Source: JAPLJC01 sp963697965
GTDB lineage: Bacteria; Desulfobacterota; Desulfobaccia; Desulfobaccales; 0-14-0-80-60-11
Direction of reading: 5' to 3'
Length of the DNA stretch: 64,000 nucleotides
Assembly: GCA_963697965.1 (NCBI GenBank)
Contig: OY969108.1
Coordinates: 2,852,001 to 2,916,000, forward strand
Both the position numbers and the translations under genes were made by a program. The notes under the pieces are model-generated. The model was not told the origin of the DNA. It saw only the letters and a list, made by a program, of their open reading frames with translations, and did not search any database. Positions 52,467 through 61,781 of this stretch are shown piece by piece (the stretch's first letter is position 1; every line of letters starts with the position of its first letter).

Positions 52467-54488
52467 TTAGATTCTTTTCTCAGGAATGACTCTTTGCAAA
52501 ATCTTACTCAGTTCCGCAACCCGATACGGCTTGGCGATGACATCGGAGACCCCATATTTTTGAAAATCAGACATAATCGGGTCATCTGAATAGCCGCTGG
52601 AAACTATGGCTTTCACCTGGGGGTCGATCTTGAGGAGACCCTGCATGGCTTCTTTGCCTCCCATGCCCCCGGGGATAGTCAGATCGAGAATCACCGCATC
52701 AAATGCCTGATCGGCCTCGTGCGCCTGGACAAATTTTTCTATGGCCTGAGAACCATCGCTGGCGAAATCCGCCTCGTAGCCCAAACGGCTCAACATCCTG
52801 CCTAAAAATTCCCTGACCATTTCTTCATCGTCCATTACCAGGACTTTCCCATGCCCCATAGCCGGTTTTGGCGGTTCCGGTTCCGCGGCGGGAACTCCTT
52901 CTTCCGTGGCGGGGAGGTAGATATGAAAGGTGGCGCCAACCCCCAACTGGGACTCCACTTGTATGTGTCCGGAATGATTTTTAATAATTGAATAAGCCGT
53001 CGCCAGGCCCAATCCGCTTCCTTTTTGTTTGGTGCTAAAATACGGGTCGAATATTTTATTCAAATATTTTGGGGAGATGCCAACCCCCTGATCGGCGATG
53101 GCAAACTTAACATATTTGCCATTTGCCAGGGGTAGATTCGATTGGGCTTCTACTGAAACATTTTCCGCGGTTATCTTGATAATTCCACCCTCCGGCATGG
53201 CCTGATCAGCATTGATCAGCAGATTGCCAATAACTTGATTGATCTGAGCCGTATCGGCTTCCACTGACCAGAGATCATCGGGGATGGACACCTCATAGCG
53301 AGACCTGGAACCGGATAGCGTCAGCGTAGCTGACTCTTTGAGTAAATTGCCGATAGAAACAATCTTTTTAATGGGCGCCCCGCCCTTGGCAAAGGTGAGC
53401 AGTTGCCGGGACAAGCCCTGGGCCTGGAGGCACGCCTGTTCTGCCTGAGCCAGCCTGTCTTGAAGTGGGGGTTCTATCTTGCTATCCAGCATCACCAGGC
53501 CAATATTCCCAAGTATAACAGTAAGAATATTGTTGAAGTCGTGGGCAATGCCGCCAGCCAGAGTGGACAGGGACTCCAGTTTGCTGAACCGCAGGCGGTC
53601 TTCTTCGGCTCTTTTTTGATCGGTGACGTCAATCATGATTCCCGCCAGACCGGCAAGAACCCCATTCTTGTCCATGAAAGTAGCATTATGCGCCACTACC
53701 TCGCGCCGCTGGCCCTGGGCGTCATAGGTGTAATACTCGTAAATCTGGGGACCCGGGTGCTGCCAATGATGCTGGTTCAATTGGAAATATTTATCAGCGA
53801 TTTCCTTGCAAAAAACCTCATACACCGTCTTGCCCAAGACCTGTTCCATGGTCTTGCCGTAGAACTGAAGAAAGGCCTGGTTTACTCCTTGATACCGGCC
53901 ATCGATGCCTTTGTAAAAGATGGGGCTGGGTATGGTATCCAGAATTTGCTGGCGTAGACGCAAGTTTTCCTTAACGGACTCACTAGCCTCGGCAAGTTCC
54001 GCTGTGCGCTCTTTGACCCGACCTTCCAGCTCCTCATGGGCCTTCTGCACGCGCAGAGACTGCGTCGCCAGGTCCGAGATAAACCGCACCAGCGCCTGGT
54101 CATAGGCAAGGATATAGTTGACCTTTTCGAGGCTGAAGACCGGCAACCGATCCAGCGCCTCCAGATAGCTGTCGAGATCGTAGCCGAATTGCCCGGCCTG
54201 CCGGATGAAAAACTCCCGTTCGGGGACCTCGCCTTCGAAGTAAAACTGGGACAGAAATAGGGTGCCCAGATGCCGTCCGGCGACCATGATGGGCATGGCA
54301 ATATTCCAGAGGCCGTTTAGGCACTTATACTGATATGACCTGCCCTCGGCCAGGTGCTCTTTGACGAAGCCATCGCTCTCAAGGCAACGCTGGTTAGAAG
54401 CCGGATTAGCGCGGTGGAATTTCAGGCAGATATCTGTCCAGCCAGAACGGACGAGGATGGAGGCATCATAGGCGTCGATGATGGTCAT
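52467..54488 (-). CDS. Hybrid sensor histidine kinase with PocR and PAS domains (N-terminus frameshifted)
   Basis: A 673-residue frame encoding most of a signalling protein. Residues 1-125 are the body of a PocR ligand-binding domain, then a coiled coil (about 145-180), a PAS domain (about 182-295), a histidine kinase with His316 in GGIAHDFNNILT and ATP-binding NQVIGNLLINADQA and GSGLGLATAYSI motifs, and a C-terminal receiver with LDLTIPGGMGG (Asp near 607). The PocR domain lacks its first 22 or so residues because a one-base frameshift separates them (54517-54582). It may sense the ligand moved by the adjacent transporter, but this is inference. Confidence 0.85.
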   Translation of the reverse strand: MTIIDAYDASILVRSGWTDICLKFHRANPASNQRCLESDGFVKEHLAEGRSYQYKCLNGLWNIAMPIMVAGRHLGTLFLSQFYFEGEVPEREFFIRQAGQFGYDLDSYLEALDRLPVFSLEKVNYILAYDQALVRFISDLATQSLRVQKAHEELEGRVKERTAELAEASESVKENLRLRQQILDTIPSPIFYKGIDGRYQGVNQAFLQFYGKTMEQVLGKTVYEVFCKEIADKYFQLNQHHWQHPGPQIYEYYTYDAQGQRREVVAHNATFMDKNGVLAGLAGIMIDVTDQKRAEEDRLRFSKLESLSTLAGGIAHDFNNILTVILGNIGLVMLDSKIEPPLQDRLAQAEQACLQAQGLSRQLLTFAKGGAPIKKIVSIGNLLKESATLTLSGSRSRYEVSIPDDLWSVEADTAQINQVIGNLLINADQAMPEGGIIKITAENVSVEAQSNLPLANGKYVKFAIADQGVGISPKYLNKIFDPYFSTKQKGSGLGLATAYSIIKNHSGHIQVESQLGVGATFHIYLPATEEGVPAAEPEPPKPAMGHGKVLVMDDEEMVREFLGRMLSRLGYEADFASDGSQAIEKFVQAHEADQAFDAVILDLTIPGGMGGKEAMQGLLKIDPQVKAIVSSGYSDDPIMSDFQKYGVSDVIAKPYRVAELSKILQRVIPEKRI

Positions 54489-54516
54489 GGGCAGGCCGGT
54501 GGCCTGAAAGTTCGAG

Positions 54517-54582
54517 TCAGAACAAGGTCTGAAGGATACTCATGTCTAACAGATCGGCGAGGCGGTAATCAAAACTTTCCAT
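54517..54582 (-). pseudogene. Frameshifted N-terminal fragment of the PocR sensor kinase
   Basis: An ATG at 54582 with AGGAG six bases upstream opens MESFDYRLADLLDMSILQTL and stops at TGA (54517). Reading one base further gives DSNFQATGLPMTIIDAYD, the normal continuation of the PocR domain in the main frame. One extra T in TTGTTCTGAC, or a plus-one slip at TTC-TGA-C, accounts for the break. Either the gene is mutated, the assembly has an error, or frameshifting occurs; a release-factor-2-like stimulatory site was not seen. Confidence 0.7.
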
Positions 54583-54797
54583 TCTTACTCCTGAGGCGCC
54601 CAGGGCCGGCGGAACTGCCGGCAGGACGACGAGAAGGAGCCTTCCGCCCCGTAACCTGCCGGCAATGGAAGGGCGATGGTTCTTCCTTGCTTTATTGATA
54701 GCAATTATGATGCCAGGAGACTGCATTTGATTAATATTTAAAAGTAATCACTGGGTGCCACCTCATAATGGCTACGCCATTTCCAACTGCGCTTTTT

Positions 54798-54927
54798 TAA
54801 CCCCACCTTTGAAAATGGGGGGTAAGGGGGATTTAATATAACCCCCTGAGATCCCTTAAGTCCTCCTTTTCCAAAGGGGGAGTTTAATGCCCCGGGAACC
54901 TAGGTTTTCTTGATTCGATACCAGGCT
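54798..54927. repeat. CCCCCTTT...AAAGGGGG miniature element, copy 2
   Basis: Same order of parts as 16890-17023: CCCCACCTTTGAAAATGGGG, GGGGGATTTAATATAACCCCC, TCCTTTTCCAAAGGGGGAG, TTTAATGCC, and a tail with CTTGATTCGATACCAGGCT. More diverged than copy 1. It lies in the gene-free 54583-55200. Confidence 0.7.
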
Positions 54928-55212
54928 CTATTTGTGAAGCCCAACACCGGTGTGACGCTTCCAGCCCTGGGCCGAAGCCAGGAATATCCTTTGAATCCGA
55001 TATGAAGCTCAGCCGATCGGCCCCGTTATTCTTGCCACACAAGAATGGTTATTATTTCTCGAAATTTTCGCAGAGTCAGATCGGGTCCTCATAGCGTAAC
55101 AATATAGTATCTATAAACTTATGGGGCGGGGCCAAGATCGCCGAATCTCCGGGTGAGGCCGGTTGCCGGACCAAAGAAGTCTTCCTGGTGGGAGATGCCG
55201 AGGCAACGGGGA

Positions 55213-55747
55213 TAAAGAAGGTTTTACCAATTTTAATAAATTCCCGGCCCTTCCAGCTATCTATAACGCCCCCCATAAGCCGCAAGGGAAACTGAGCCAC
55301 CTGATTCCGCGTTCTTACAGGCGGGTCAGGTCGCTAAACTCTTGGCTGGCGCTGAGACGGGCGATTTCTGCCAGAAGCCCTTGCAACTCAGGGGAATCGC
55401 GAAATTTGATTTCCAGATGGAAATCGGGGCACTCAAACGCGGGGGGCGGCTGCAGGCGAACCCGGGGGTGGCCTTTGAGGCCCAGGCGGCCCAAGGCCTG
55501 CTCAAAGGCGCTGAGCGCGGCGTGCAGGCGGGGGTTGACCCAGCCCTTAAGGAGCCGCCGCACTGCCTCGGCCCGTTCCAACGGGGTGAGGGCCGGGTCA
55601 TCCAGAGGTTGCCGCAGTTGCTTCCGGGACAGGATCTCCCCGGGTGAGGTGTTCAGCCGCCGGGCCAGGAGCTCCACATCCTCGAGGAATTGCTCCTGCT
55701 TGCTCTGGCTGAAGGGCAGCCCGGCAACAAAGGGTAAGGCCGCGGCC
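55213..55747. repeat. Duplicated segment, copy A (matches 62236-62770)
   Basis: About 430 bases of coding DNA (55319-55747) match 62341-62770 with roughly 25 differences by eye. A further 100 bases on the low-coordinate side are similar but more diverged (shared CTTCCAGCTATCT). It supplies the C-terminal two-thirds of the gene at 55315-55956. Confidence 0.8.
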
Positions 55748-55956
55748 ATGAGGTCGGCGGCCAGCAGATGATGGGGAACGGTGAGGCCGCTGATTTTCTG
55801 GGGTAAGGGCTGAACCCGGCAGTGGTGGATGGCCGCCAGAAACAGCCCCCCGTCGGGGTAAAAGGGTGGGAAGGCCCCTTTGCCCGGGGGCTGGTCAGGG
55901 CTGGAACAGGTGGCGACCAGCAGCAGGATGAGCGCTAGCAAAGCGAGCCGGCGCAT
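55315..55956 (-). CDS. Chimeric lipoprotein: signal and N-terminus fused to a ParB-like protein C-terminus
   Basis: 213 residues. Residues 1-17 form a lipoprotein signal ending VATC; residues 18-72 (GLTVPHHLLAADLMAAAL) resemble the start of a Memo-type secreted protein. From residue 72 on (AGLPFSQSKQEQFLEDVELL) the sequence is nearly identical to the C-terminus of the ParB-like protein at 62338-63333. The frame is kept across the join, so a fusion protein could be made, but the N-terminal protein is truncated and the DNA-associated half would be sent to the envelope. It begins directly after the DUF3160-like gene stop (TAA then ATG). Probably a decayed product of recombination. Confidence 0.7.
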   Translation of the reverse strand: MRRLALLALILLLVATCSSPDQPPGKGAFPPFYPDGGLFLAAIHHCRVQPLPQKISGLTVPHHLLAADLMAAALPFVAGLPFSQSKQEQFLEDVELLARRLNTSPGEILSRKQLRQPLDDPALTPLERAEAVRRLLKGWVNPRLHAALSAFEQALGRLGLKGHPRVRLQPPPAFECPDFHLEIKFRDSPELQGLLAEIARLSASQEFSDLTRL

Positions 55957-58353
55957 TTATTTGGTCGCCAGACTCTGATACCAAAAGTTCTTCTGCGGCT
56001 GAGGGGCGCTACCTTCGTAAACCCGGCTCTGCCAGTCGGCGTCCGTGTAACGGGTGGCCAGAGGCCCGGTGAACTCGTAATGGTTGTAGGCCACGCCCAC
56101 GGTCAGGCGCACGGTGCCGTCATTACCCATCAGGACCAGCATGATGTAAGGCTCGCCGGTGGCTTCATAGAGGATCTGCCCCTCGGAGGCGTCGGTATGC
56201 ACGTCGGCGATCAGGGCGGCGCGCTTTTCCTTACTCTCCAAAATCACGTTCGGGTCGCGAGGCTCGGCCATGTATTGGAGTGACCTAGTCCGCAGGTTTT
56301 CATATTCTTCCTCGGTTAGGGGGACCCCCTGAAGCTCCTTGGCGGCGACAGAGGCATAGAAGGCCACCTCCCTTTTAAAGCGGCCAAGGGTGCCGTACTC
56401 CTCCAGGTCCCCTTTAAAAAGCCCGTATTTCCTATAGCCGGTTTCGACGTAATTCACCAGCCGCGCCAGGTTTTGCCAGAAGGGCAGGTTGGGTTCCACA
56501 AACCCTTTGGGCACCGGGGGCGGGGTGCCTTCTTCCCCGCCGCCGCCCATTTCGGCGTAATTTTGCTTGGCGTATAGCAGAGTGTCATGCTTGAGTTCGG
56601 TGTACGAACCCAGGAAGCTTTCCACCTGCTTGACCGGAAAGAGTTGGTCTTGCATGTAGAGCGGGTAGCCCCGGCCATAGGAGGACGTCAGGGTGCCGAG
56701 CAGCTTCAACCAGGCTCCGCCCACGGAACTGAACCATTCCGGCTCCTTGATCTTGCCCAGGTCCGCGCCCACCTCCTGCAGCCGGCCGTTGAACCCGGCC
56801 GTCTCCTCCGGAGAGAAGGGGGGGGAGAGGTTCTGCAGGTACTGGTCCGCAAAGCCCAGGGCGGCCTTATCCCCCAGGGCCGCGGGGACAAAGAGGGCCG
56901 AGGGCATGGAGGGCAGGCGCAATGGCGTCTTTTCCTGGCCGGCGGTGAGGCGGCTCAAGATCCAGCCATCAAAGGTGAAGCGTTGTCCGAAAAGGCGGAA
57001 GCCTTTGGACGCGGCCAACAACTGCGCTTTGGTGGAGGACAAAACTTCAGGGGCCACGACCACGTCGGAGAGAATCCGGGGACCCTGGAGTTCTTTCAAG
57101 TGCTGGCTGATTTTTGCCAGCGTGGCTGGGTCCAGGGCCTGTCCGGCGGCGAGTTTGTCGGTGCCCAGGACCGTGACCAGGAAATTGCGCCATTCCGGGT
57201 AACTGATGTCATCCGGCTGCCCGGCAAAAAAGCCGGTGATTTCCATGAGTCGCTGCCAGTCCTGCAGGAACGGCCGGCCGTCGGGGCCCGGGCTGGCCAG
57301 GAGGAGGGTGAGCAACAGGGCGTCGCTGACGCCCTCGTTTTTCCCCAGGAGATAGCTGTTCTTTCCCAGATACATCATAGCCCGGAAATAACTCCGGAGA
57401 ACGGAGCTCTTGACATAGTGGCTCCGGGGAGTGAACTGGGTGTAATCGGCCTGGACCGCCCCATCTTTGGCGTATTGGCTGTAAAGGGGAGAAGGCTTTA
57501 CCTCCCGGGCCTCGTAAATCAGCCGCAACTCAGCGGCCATGCGCTTGAACACGGGGGCAGATAATTTCCCCTTGAACCCGTCCAGGATCTTGAGGGCGTT
57601 GGCCAGGGTGTCGTGGTCATCCGTTACCGGCACCTTGGGGGGTTCCGAGGCGATTTCTTCCAGTTCCTTGGCGCTGGGCCAGTGGGCATTTTCCAGGATG
57701 ACCAGGGGCACGGTGAGCTGCGCGGCGATGAGTTCATAATGCTCCGCCAGGGGGCCGGAGGCCGCGGCTCGGGACTCCAGGGCCTTGGCCTGGAGATTGG
57801 TCAGAAAACGCTTCAGCGTCCCGGCCAGCTCCGTCTTTTCCAGATATTGCAGGGAATTTTCCAGATACTTGTGGAAGGCGTGCAACACCACATCCGGATT
57901 GACGAAGTGGCAGTTTTCCGGTAGTCGTTGCGTGGAGTCGGATGCTCCGCCCACCTCTTCAAATAGCCCCAGCATCTCGTCATAACTAGCGCTCTCCCAA
58001 CCCAGGTCCACCCTTCCTTTGAATTTGGTGGCGCTTTTGGAGATGAGCAGGAAGCGGTGCTTCTCCAGAAACTTTTTCTCTTGCGGGGTGAGCCGGACCC
58101 CCAAAAAGGCCAGGACCCGCTGATAGTTCAGCGCCCGGTCCAAAGCCACGGCCGGCTCCTGTAAAGCGGGCGTGACGGAGGCGGGAGGGGAGGACGGCAA
58201 GGTGCCAAAGGCCTGCAGTGCCACCGCCGGCAAGGACACGCTCGGCCCCGCCGGAGGCGGCGCCGCCTTCTCGGTGCAGCTCAGATTGAGGAACATTAAG
58301 GCCAGTAGCAGGGGGATCCATTTGCCGATCTGAGACCTTTCAGGATGTTGCAC
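55957..58353 (-). CDS. DUF3160-like secreted protein, 798 residues
   Basis: A large exported protein. I place the start at the GTG at 58353, behind AGGAGGG, in place of a longer frame to 58581; the product then begins with a signal-like segment (IPLLLALMFLNLSC), perhaps a lipoprotein. Features include NPDVVLHAFHKYLENSLQYLEK and LTPQEKKFLEKHRFLLIS, which I recognise as typical of DUF3160 proteins. Function unknown. It lies between a beta-propeller-like secreted protein (29 bases upstream) and the chimeric gene, all on one strand, so the three are probably an operon. Confidence 0.75.
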   Translation of the reverse strand: MQHPERSQIGKWIPLLLALMFLNLSCTEKAAPPPAGPSVSLPAVALQAFGTLPSSPPASVTPALQEPAVALDRALNYQRVLAFLGVRLTPQEKKFLEKHRFLLISKSATKFKGRVDLGWESASYDEMLGLFEEVGGASDSTQRLPENCHFVNPDVVLHAFHKYLENSLQYLEKTELAGTLKRFLTNLQAKALESRAAASGPLAEHYELIAAQLTVPLVILENAHWPSAKELEEIASEPPKVPVTDDHDTLANALKILDGFKGKLSAPVFKRMAAELRLIYEAREVKPSPLYSQYAKDGAVQADYTQFTPRSHYVKSSVLRSYFRAMMYLGKNSYLLGKNEGVSDALLLTLLLASPGPDGRPFLQDWQRLMEITGFFAGQPDDISYPEWRNFLVTVLGTDKLAAGQALDPATLAKISQHLKELQGPRILSDVVVAPEVLSSTKAQLLAASKGFRLFGQRFTFDGWILSRLTAGQEKTPLRLPSMPSALFVPAALGDKAALGFADQYLQNLSPPFSPEETAGFNGRLQEVGADLGKIKEPEWFSSVGGAWLKLLGTLTSSYGRGYPLYMQDQLFPVKQVESFLGSYTELKHDTLLYAKQNYAEMGGGGEEGTPPPVPKGFVEPNLPFWQNLARLVNYVETGYRKYGLFKGDLEEYGTLGRFKREVAFYASVAAKELQGVPLTEEEYENLRTRSLQYMAEPRDPNVILESKEKRAALIADVHTDASEGQILYEATGEPYIMLVLMGNDGTVRLTVGVAYNHYEFTGPLATRYTDADWQSRVYEGSAPQPQKNFWYQSLATK

Positions 58354-58382
58354 CGGATTCCCTCCTAAGATTGTTAAGACGG

Positions 58383-59552
58383 TTATTTGGCATAGCCGTG
58401 CTTTTTCAGTTCCCGGCGCAATTGGCCGAAGAACTCCTGGCGGTCCTTGGCCTGGTACACCTGACGCACTTGCTGCCAACCCTTTTGACCTTGCCCCAGC
58501 AGATACATGTCCGCGAGGTAAGCTGTCAGCGGCATGGGCTGATGGTACCAATCCGATTCTTTTTGCTGGTATTCCTCCCACCAGCCTTGGGCATCCTGGC
58601 GGATAAGATCGGAATAGCGGCCGGTGACCTCCTGCAACCGTCCCTGCTGGTAGCGCCAGATCTGGATGGGGGCGGCGCCGCTGACCGCATAAGGACCGAA
58701 CTCCCCGGAAAAGTCTTCATTGCGGCTGACGAATTCGAGCCCGCCGTCCTTATCGAGATCCTGGAGACTGGCCTGGTTGCGATAATTGGTCCAGCAATGT
58801 TTCAGGAGGGCGTAGGTGTTTCGGGCCGGGACATAATGATAAATAAAGGTGAAGGAACAGCAGTAGGCGTGCTGGCTGCTGACATTGAGGACCACCTCCG
58901 GCTCCCCCGTCCTCTCAAAGTCGATTAGCATCGGGCCTTCGACCTGGGCAATATTCTCATCTTCACCAAGGGTGATGATCTCGGAGAAGGTTTTCCCGTC
59001 ACGGGTGATTTTCAGGTTTACCTGGCCAGTCACCATGATGTCCTCCGGGAAGGACAACTCGGCTTGCAAGTTTTTGGAGCGCACCACCCGCCTGGTCTCC
59101 ACTTTAGTGGACACCTCGATCTTCCCAGTGTCCGCCTGCTGACTGAGGACATAGTGGTGGGTGGCGGGATCATAGCGATAAATCAGGAGGGCGCCGGGCT
59201 GTTTAGCTACCGCGCCGATCTTCAGCAGGATTTCCGGCTCGCCACCTCCCTGCAGGGGGTACACTTCCGGCCCGTCGATCTGCCGGAATTCGGCGGCCTG
59301 GCCGGCCGGCAACGGTTCATCCAAGACGGTTTGGCCATCCCGTATCACCTTGAGCCGGGGCTGATAAAGGCGCCAATCCGCCAGTGGATTCGAAAAGGTT
59401 GCCTCCTGGTAAGACAATACCGCCGCCACCTGGCCGAGAGAGGCGGTCTTGGTGGTGGTGATCATTTTCTCCATCTGCGCCTGGGCCGGGATCACCAGTA
59501 AGGCACCAACCGCCAGGGCCGACAGCACTATTGGCCGCATCTTTAAAATCAT
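58383..59552 (-). CDS. Secreted hypothetical protein with FG-GAP/VCBS-like motif
   Basis: 389 residues with a signal peptide (cleavage around AQAQ, residue 25). The rest is beta-rich with repeated units: IDGPEVYPLQGGGEPEIL, MLIDFERTGEPEVVL and LQDLDKDGGLEFVSR, the last resembling a calcium-binding DxDxDG-type VCBS/FG-GAP loop. Role unknown; perhaps a periplasmic or surface protein. First gene of the presumed operon with the DUF3160-like gene. ATG at 59552, or 12 bases later. Confidence 0.7.
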   Translation of the reverse strand: MILKMRPIVLSALAVGALLVIPAQAQMEKMITTTKTASLGQVAAVLSYQEATFSNPLADWRLYQPRLKVIRDGQTVLDEPLPAGQAAEFRQIDGPEVYPLQGGGEPEILLKIGAVAKQPGALLIYRYDPATHHYVLSQQADTGKIEVSTKVETRRVVRSKNLQAELSFPEDIMVTGQVNLKITRDGKTFSEIITLGEDENIAQVEGPMLIDFERTGEPEVVLNVSSQHAYCCSFTFIYHYVPARNTYALLKHCWTNYRNQASLQDLDKDGGLEFVSRNEDFSGEFGPYAVSGAAPIQIWRYQQGRLQEVTGRYSDLIRQDAQGWWEEYQQKESDWYHQPMPLTAYLADMYLLGQGQKGWQQVRQVYQAKDRQEFFGQLRRELKKHGYAK

Positions 59553-59817
59553 AATGGCTCCACTCCTGAAGGAACTTCAAGCGCCTGCGAGATTATTCGG
59601 CCGCGGCGAGCCGGCGCCAATGAATATACTGCTCACCTTTAAATAAGTTAAATTCCGACAAGTTTCCTCTTTTTTAGCCAAATTGTTTCGTGGAAGGCAT
59701 GATAGCACAAATTTCGCTGAAACGTAATTTTTTCAAAATGTTAGCATACCTATTACTTAGTCTCTGGATGTCTCAAAGCTGGGGAGCTTAAGGAAAACAG
59801 ACCAGTGCCGCCTTGTA

Positions 59818-60057
59818 ATGGTGAGCCAGGGAGAAAGCCGAGGCGACATGTACATACTACTACCTGTGGACAGTGAAGGGGTATCGGTAATGGCAACTGT
59901 CTTGCCACGATGGGGACTTATGGGTGGAGTGAGGAAAATTGAAGATATGGTCTGGATAAGAGAAGTTTTTCAGGGTCTTGATAAGTTCCCAGTTATAGCA
60001 GATATCGTGCTCATCAAGAAATATGTCGATTGGTGTAAATCTGGTTTGGCCGGATAG
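59818..60057 (+). CDS. Doubtful ORF in repeat-like DNA
   Basis: 79 residues, no family. The DNA from 59866 to 60006 resembles 62163-62285 (TGGCAACT...CTTGCCA...GGGACTTAT, then GGATAAG...AGTTTT...TTGAT), which lies in a gene-free stretch, so the ORF may simply be part of a diverged repeat. No strong ribosome binding site. Listed only because it is the one frame in 59553-60116. Confidence 0.2.
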   Translation: MVSQGESRGDMYILLPVDSEGVSVMATVLPRWGLMGGVRKIEDMVWIREVFQGLDKFPVIADIVLIKKYVDWCKSGLAG

Positions 60058-60116
60058 TCTGACGATTATGGAGTGCCACCCCCAATGCCCTGAGGCGGGT
60101 TGAAAATTGCGGATCA

Positions 60117-60308
60117 GTGGCTATCATATCAGCAGTGCAGCAGTGGGTTGATCGTGGCGATGTCGCCGACGCATTTGGCGGTTCAAAGCTGTCAACCCGT
60201 CCGCAAAGGAGGTGTGCAAGAGCCTCCTCGAAGAATGGAAACGCTGCTTGGGGTGAAATAGCGGAAGCGCTTGCTCCAACATTTGAAACTCTAGCAAAAA
60301 AGGAGTGA
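60117..60308 (+). pseudogene. Possible gene remnant before the CoA-transferase gene
   Basis: A short open frame ending at TGA 60308. Its last residues (WGEIAEALAPTFETLAKKE) look protein-like, whereas the first half reads better in another frame (RIWRFKAVNPSAKEV), suggesting a frameshifted tail of an upstream gene lost at a boundary. The following gene's AAGGAG site lies at its end. Low confidence. Confidence 0.3.
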
Positions 60309-60312
60309 ATAA

Positions 60313-61752
60313 GTGGCAACCGTTGACAGCAAAACTTCGCAATTGGCCTTGGACATGATCCTCGCAGCGATCGGGCTGCGCGAGTCCAGCTACGCAGGAA
60401 AGGTAACCATCCGTGGCAAGGATCCAATCCTGGCCTCGCGGCACCGTTTCGGTGAGATCATGGCGGCCGCCCAGGCAGCGTTCGGCATGGCGCTCGGCGA
60501 GCTATGGCAGCAGCGTGGCGGCTCCCCCCAAAGCGTGACGACGAGCGTGCGCAATGGCGTTCATCAGCACCATGGAATCGCCTTCATGCGTCAGAATGGC
60601 CGGAAAATTCCCTTTACCGACTTCGGAGCCGGTGTCGGCGTAGACTCTCCGCTAAGCGGTGAGTTCTACCCGACCCGCGACGGGCGTTTCGTCAAGATCG
60701 AGATTTACTACCCCCGCTTGCGCGATGCGATGTACAAGGTCCTCAAGTGCGCTCCCACCCAGCGCGCCGTCGAGGCCGCAATCATGCAGTGGGATGCCGA
60801 AACACTCGAGCGTGCGATCCGCGAGGAGTCGGGCGCGATCGGGGTGGTCCGCACTGCGGCAGAGTGGCTGGCGCATCCGGTGGGTCGCCGCCTTGCTGGC
60901 AAGCCTGTGATCGAGGTCGAAAAGATCGGTGACAGCGACCCTGTGCCTCTCCCCCAAGGCGGTCCCAAGCCATTGTCCGGTTTGCGCGTGCTTGACTGCT
61001 CTCACGTCGTCGGCGGACCGATCACGGCCCGCACCCTCGCCGAGTTCGGCGCTGACGTGCTCCATATCTCCAAGCCGAACTATCCTGACCATATGAACTG
61101 GCGCTTGGAAACCGATATCGGCAAGCGGGCCGCCTATTGCGACTTCGACGACGAGGCCGACAACCGCCGCTTCTTCGAGCTGCTTCAGCGAGCCGACATC
61201 TTCACCTGCTCGTATTTGAACTTGGACCAGCGGGGCATCTCGCCGCGGCGACTGGCCAACAGCAAGCCGGGGATCATCGCTCATGAACTGCGCTGCTTCG
61301 ACTTTGAAGGGGAGTGGGCGAACTTCCGGGGCTTCGACATGATGGCGGTGACCGTGTCGGGGTACGTCGATGCCGAGGGAGCAGTTGACGCGCCGCTGAT
61401 GCCCCTGCAGGTGATCTTCGCCGATTATCTTGCGGCCTACGCTGGCGCGGCGGGAATCGCCGCGGCCTTGCTCCGCAGGGCGACCGAAGGTGGCAGCTAC
61501 CAGGTGCGGGTGTCGCTCACCCGGATGTGTATGTGGGCGCAGGAGTTGGGACTGCTCGATCACAGTGCCCTCAACGGTACCCTGCCTTTTGCGGACATCG
61601 CCAAGCAGACCGATGTGCCCGTGACCACGATCAGCAGTCCTTTCGGTGAGATCACCTACCTGCCGAGCCTCATAGACATGCCCGACATTAAACCGGGCTA
61701 CGTGCGCGGCCCGCAGCCGCTCGGGTCCTCGCTGCTCGAATGGGAGGGATAG
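60313..61752 (+). CDS. Family III CoA-transferase-like protein (CaiB/BaiF)
   Basis: 479 residues. GLRVLDCSHVVGGPITARTLAEFGADVLHISKPNY is the family III nucleotide/CoA-binding start, located mid-protein (about residues 224-258), with FIADYLAAYAGAAG-type helix later. The first 220 residues form another CaiB-like half, giving a two-part architecture. The usual catalytic Asp is not certain from sequence. GTG start behind AAGGAG. Codon style (GCG ATC GGG CTG CGC GAG) differs from the surrounding Desulfobacterota-type genes, pointing to transfer. Gene fragments flank it on both sides. Confidence 0.8.
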   Translation: MATVDSKTSQLALDMILAAIGLRESSYAGKVTIRGKDPILASRHRFGEIMAAAQAAFGMALGELWQQRGGSPQSVTTSVRNGVHQHHGIAFMRQNGRKIPFTDFGAGVGVDSPLSGEFYPTRDGRFVKIEIYYPRLRDAMYKVLKCAPTQRAVEAAIMQWDAETLERAIREESGAIGVVRTAAEWLAHPVGRRLAGKPVIEVEKIGDSDPVPLPQGGPKPLSGLRVLDCSHVVGGPITARTLAEFGADVLHISKPNYPDHMNWRLETDIGKRAAYCDFDDEADNRRFFELLQRADIFTCSYLNLDQRGISPRRLANSKPGIIAHELRCFDFEGEWANFRGFDMMAVTVSGYVDAEGAVDAPLMPLQVIFADYLAAYAGAAGIAAALLRRATEGGSYQVRVSLTRMCMWAQELGLLDHSALNGTLPFADIAKQTDVPVTTISSPFGEITYLPSLIDMPDIKPGYVRGPQPLGSSLLEWEG

Positions 61753-61781
61753 GATATGCTTCACCGATTCTATAAAGAGGC

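Noticed and set aside
58354..58581. Longer DUF3160-like protein starting at 58581
   Set aside because: The extension overlaps the upstream gene and the signal segment starts after the GTG at 58353 with AGGAGGG in front.
60652..61764. 370-codon minus-strand frame opposite the CoA-transferase
   Set aside because: The + strand frame has the family III CoA-transferase motifs and a ribosome binding site; the opposite frame has none.
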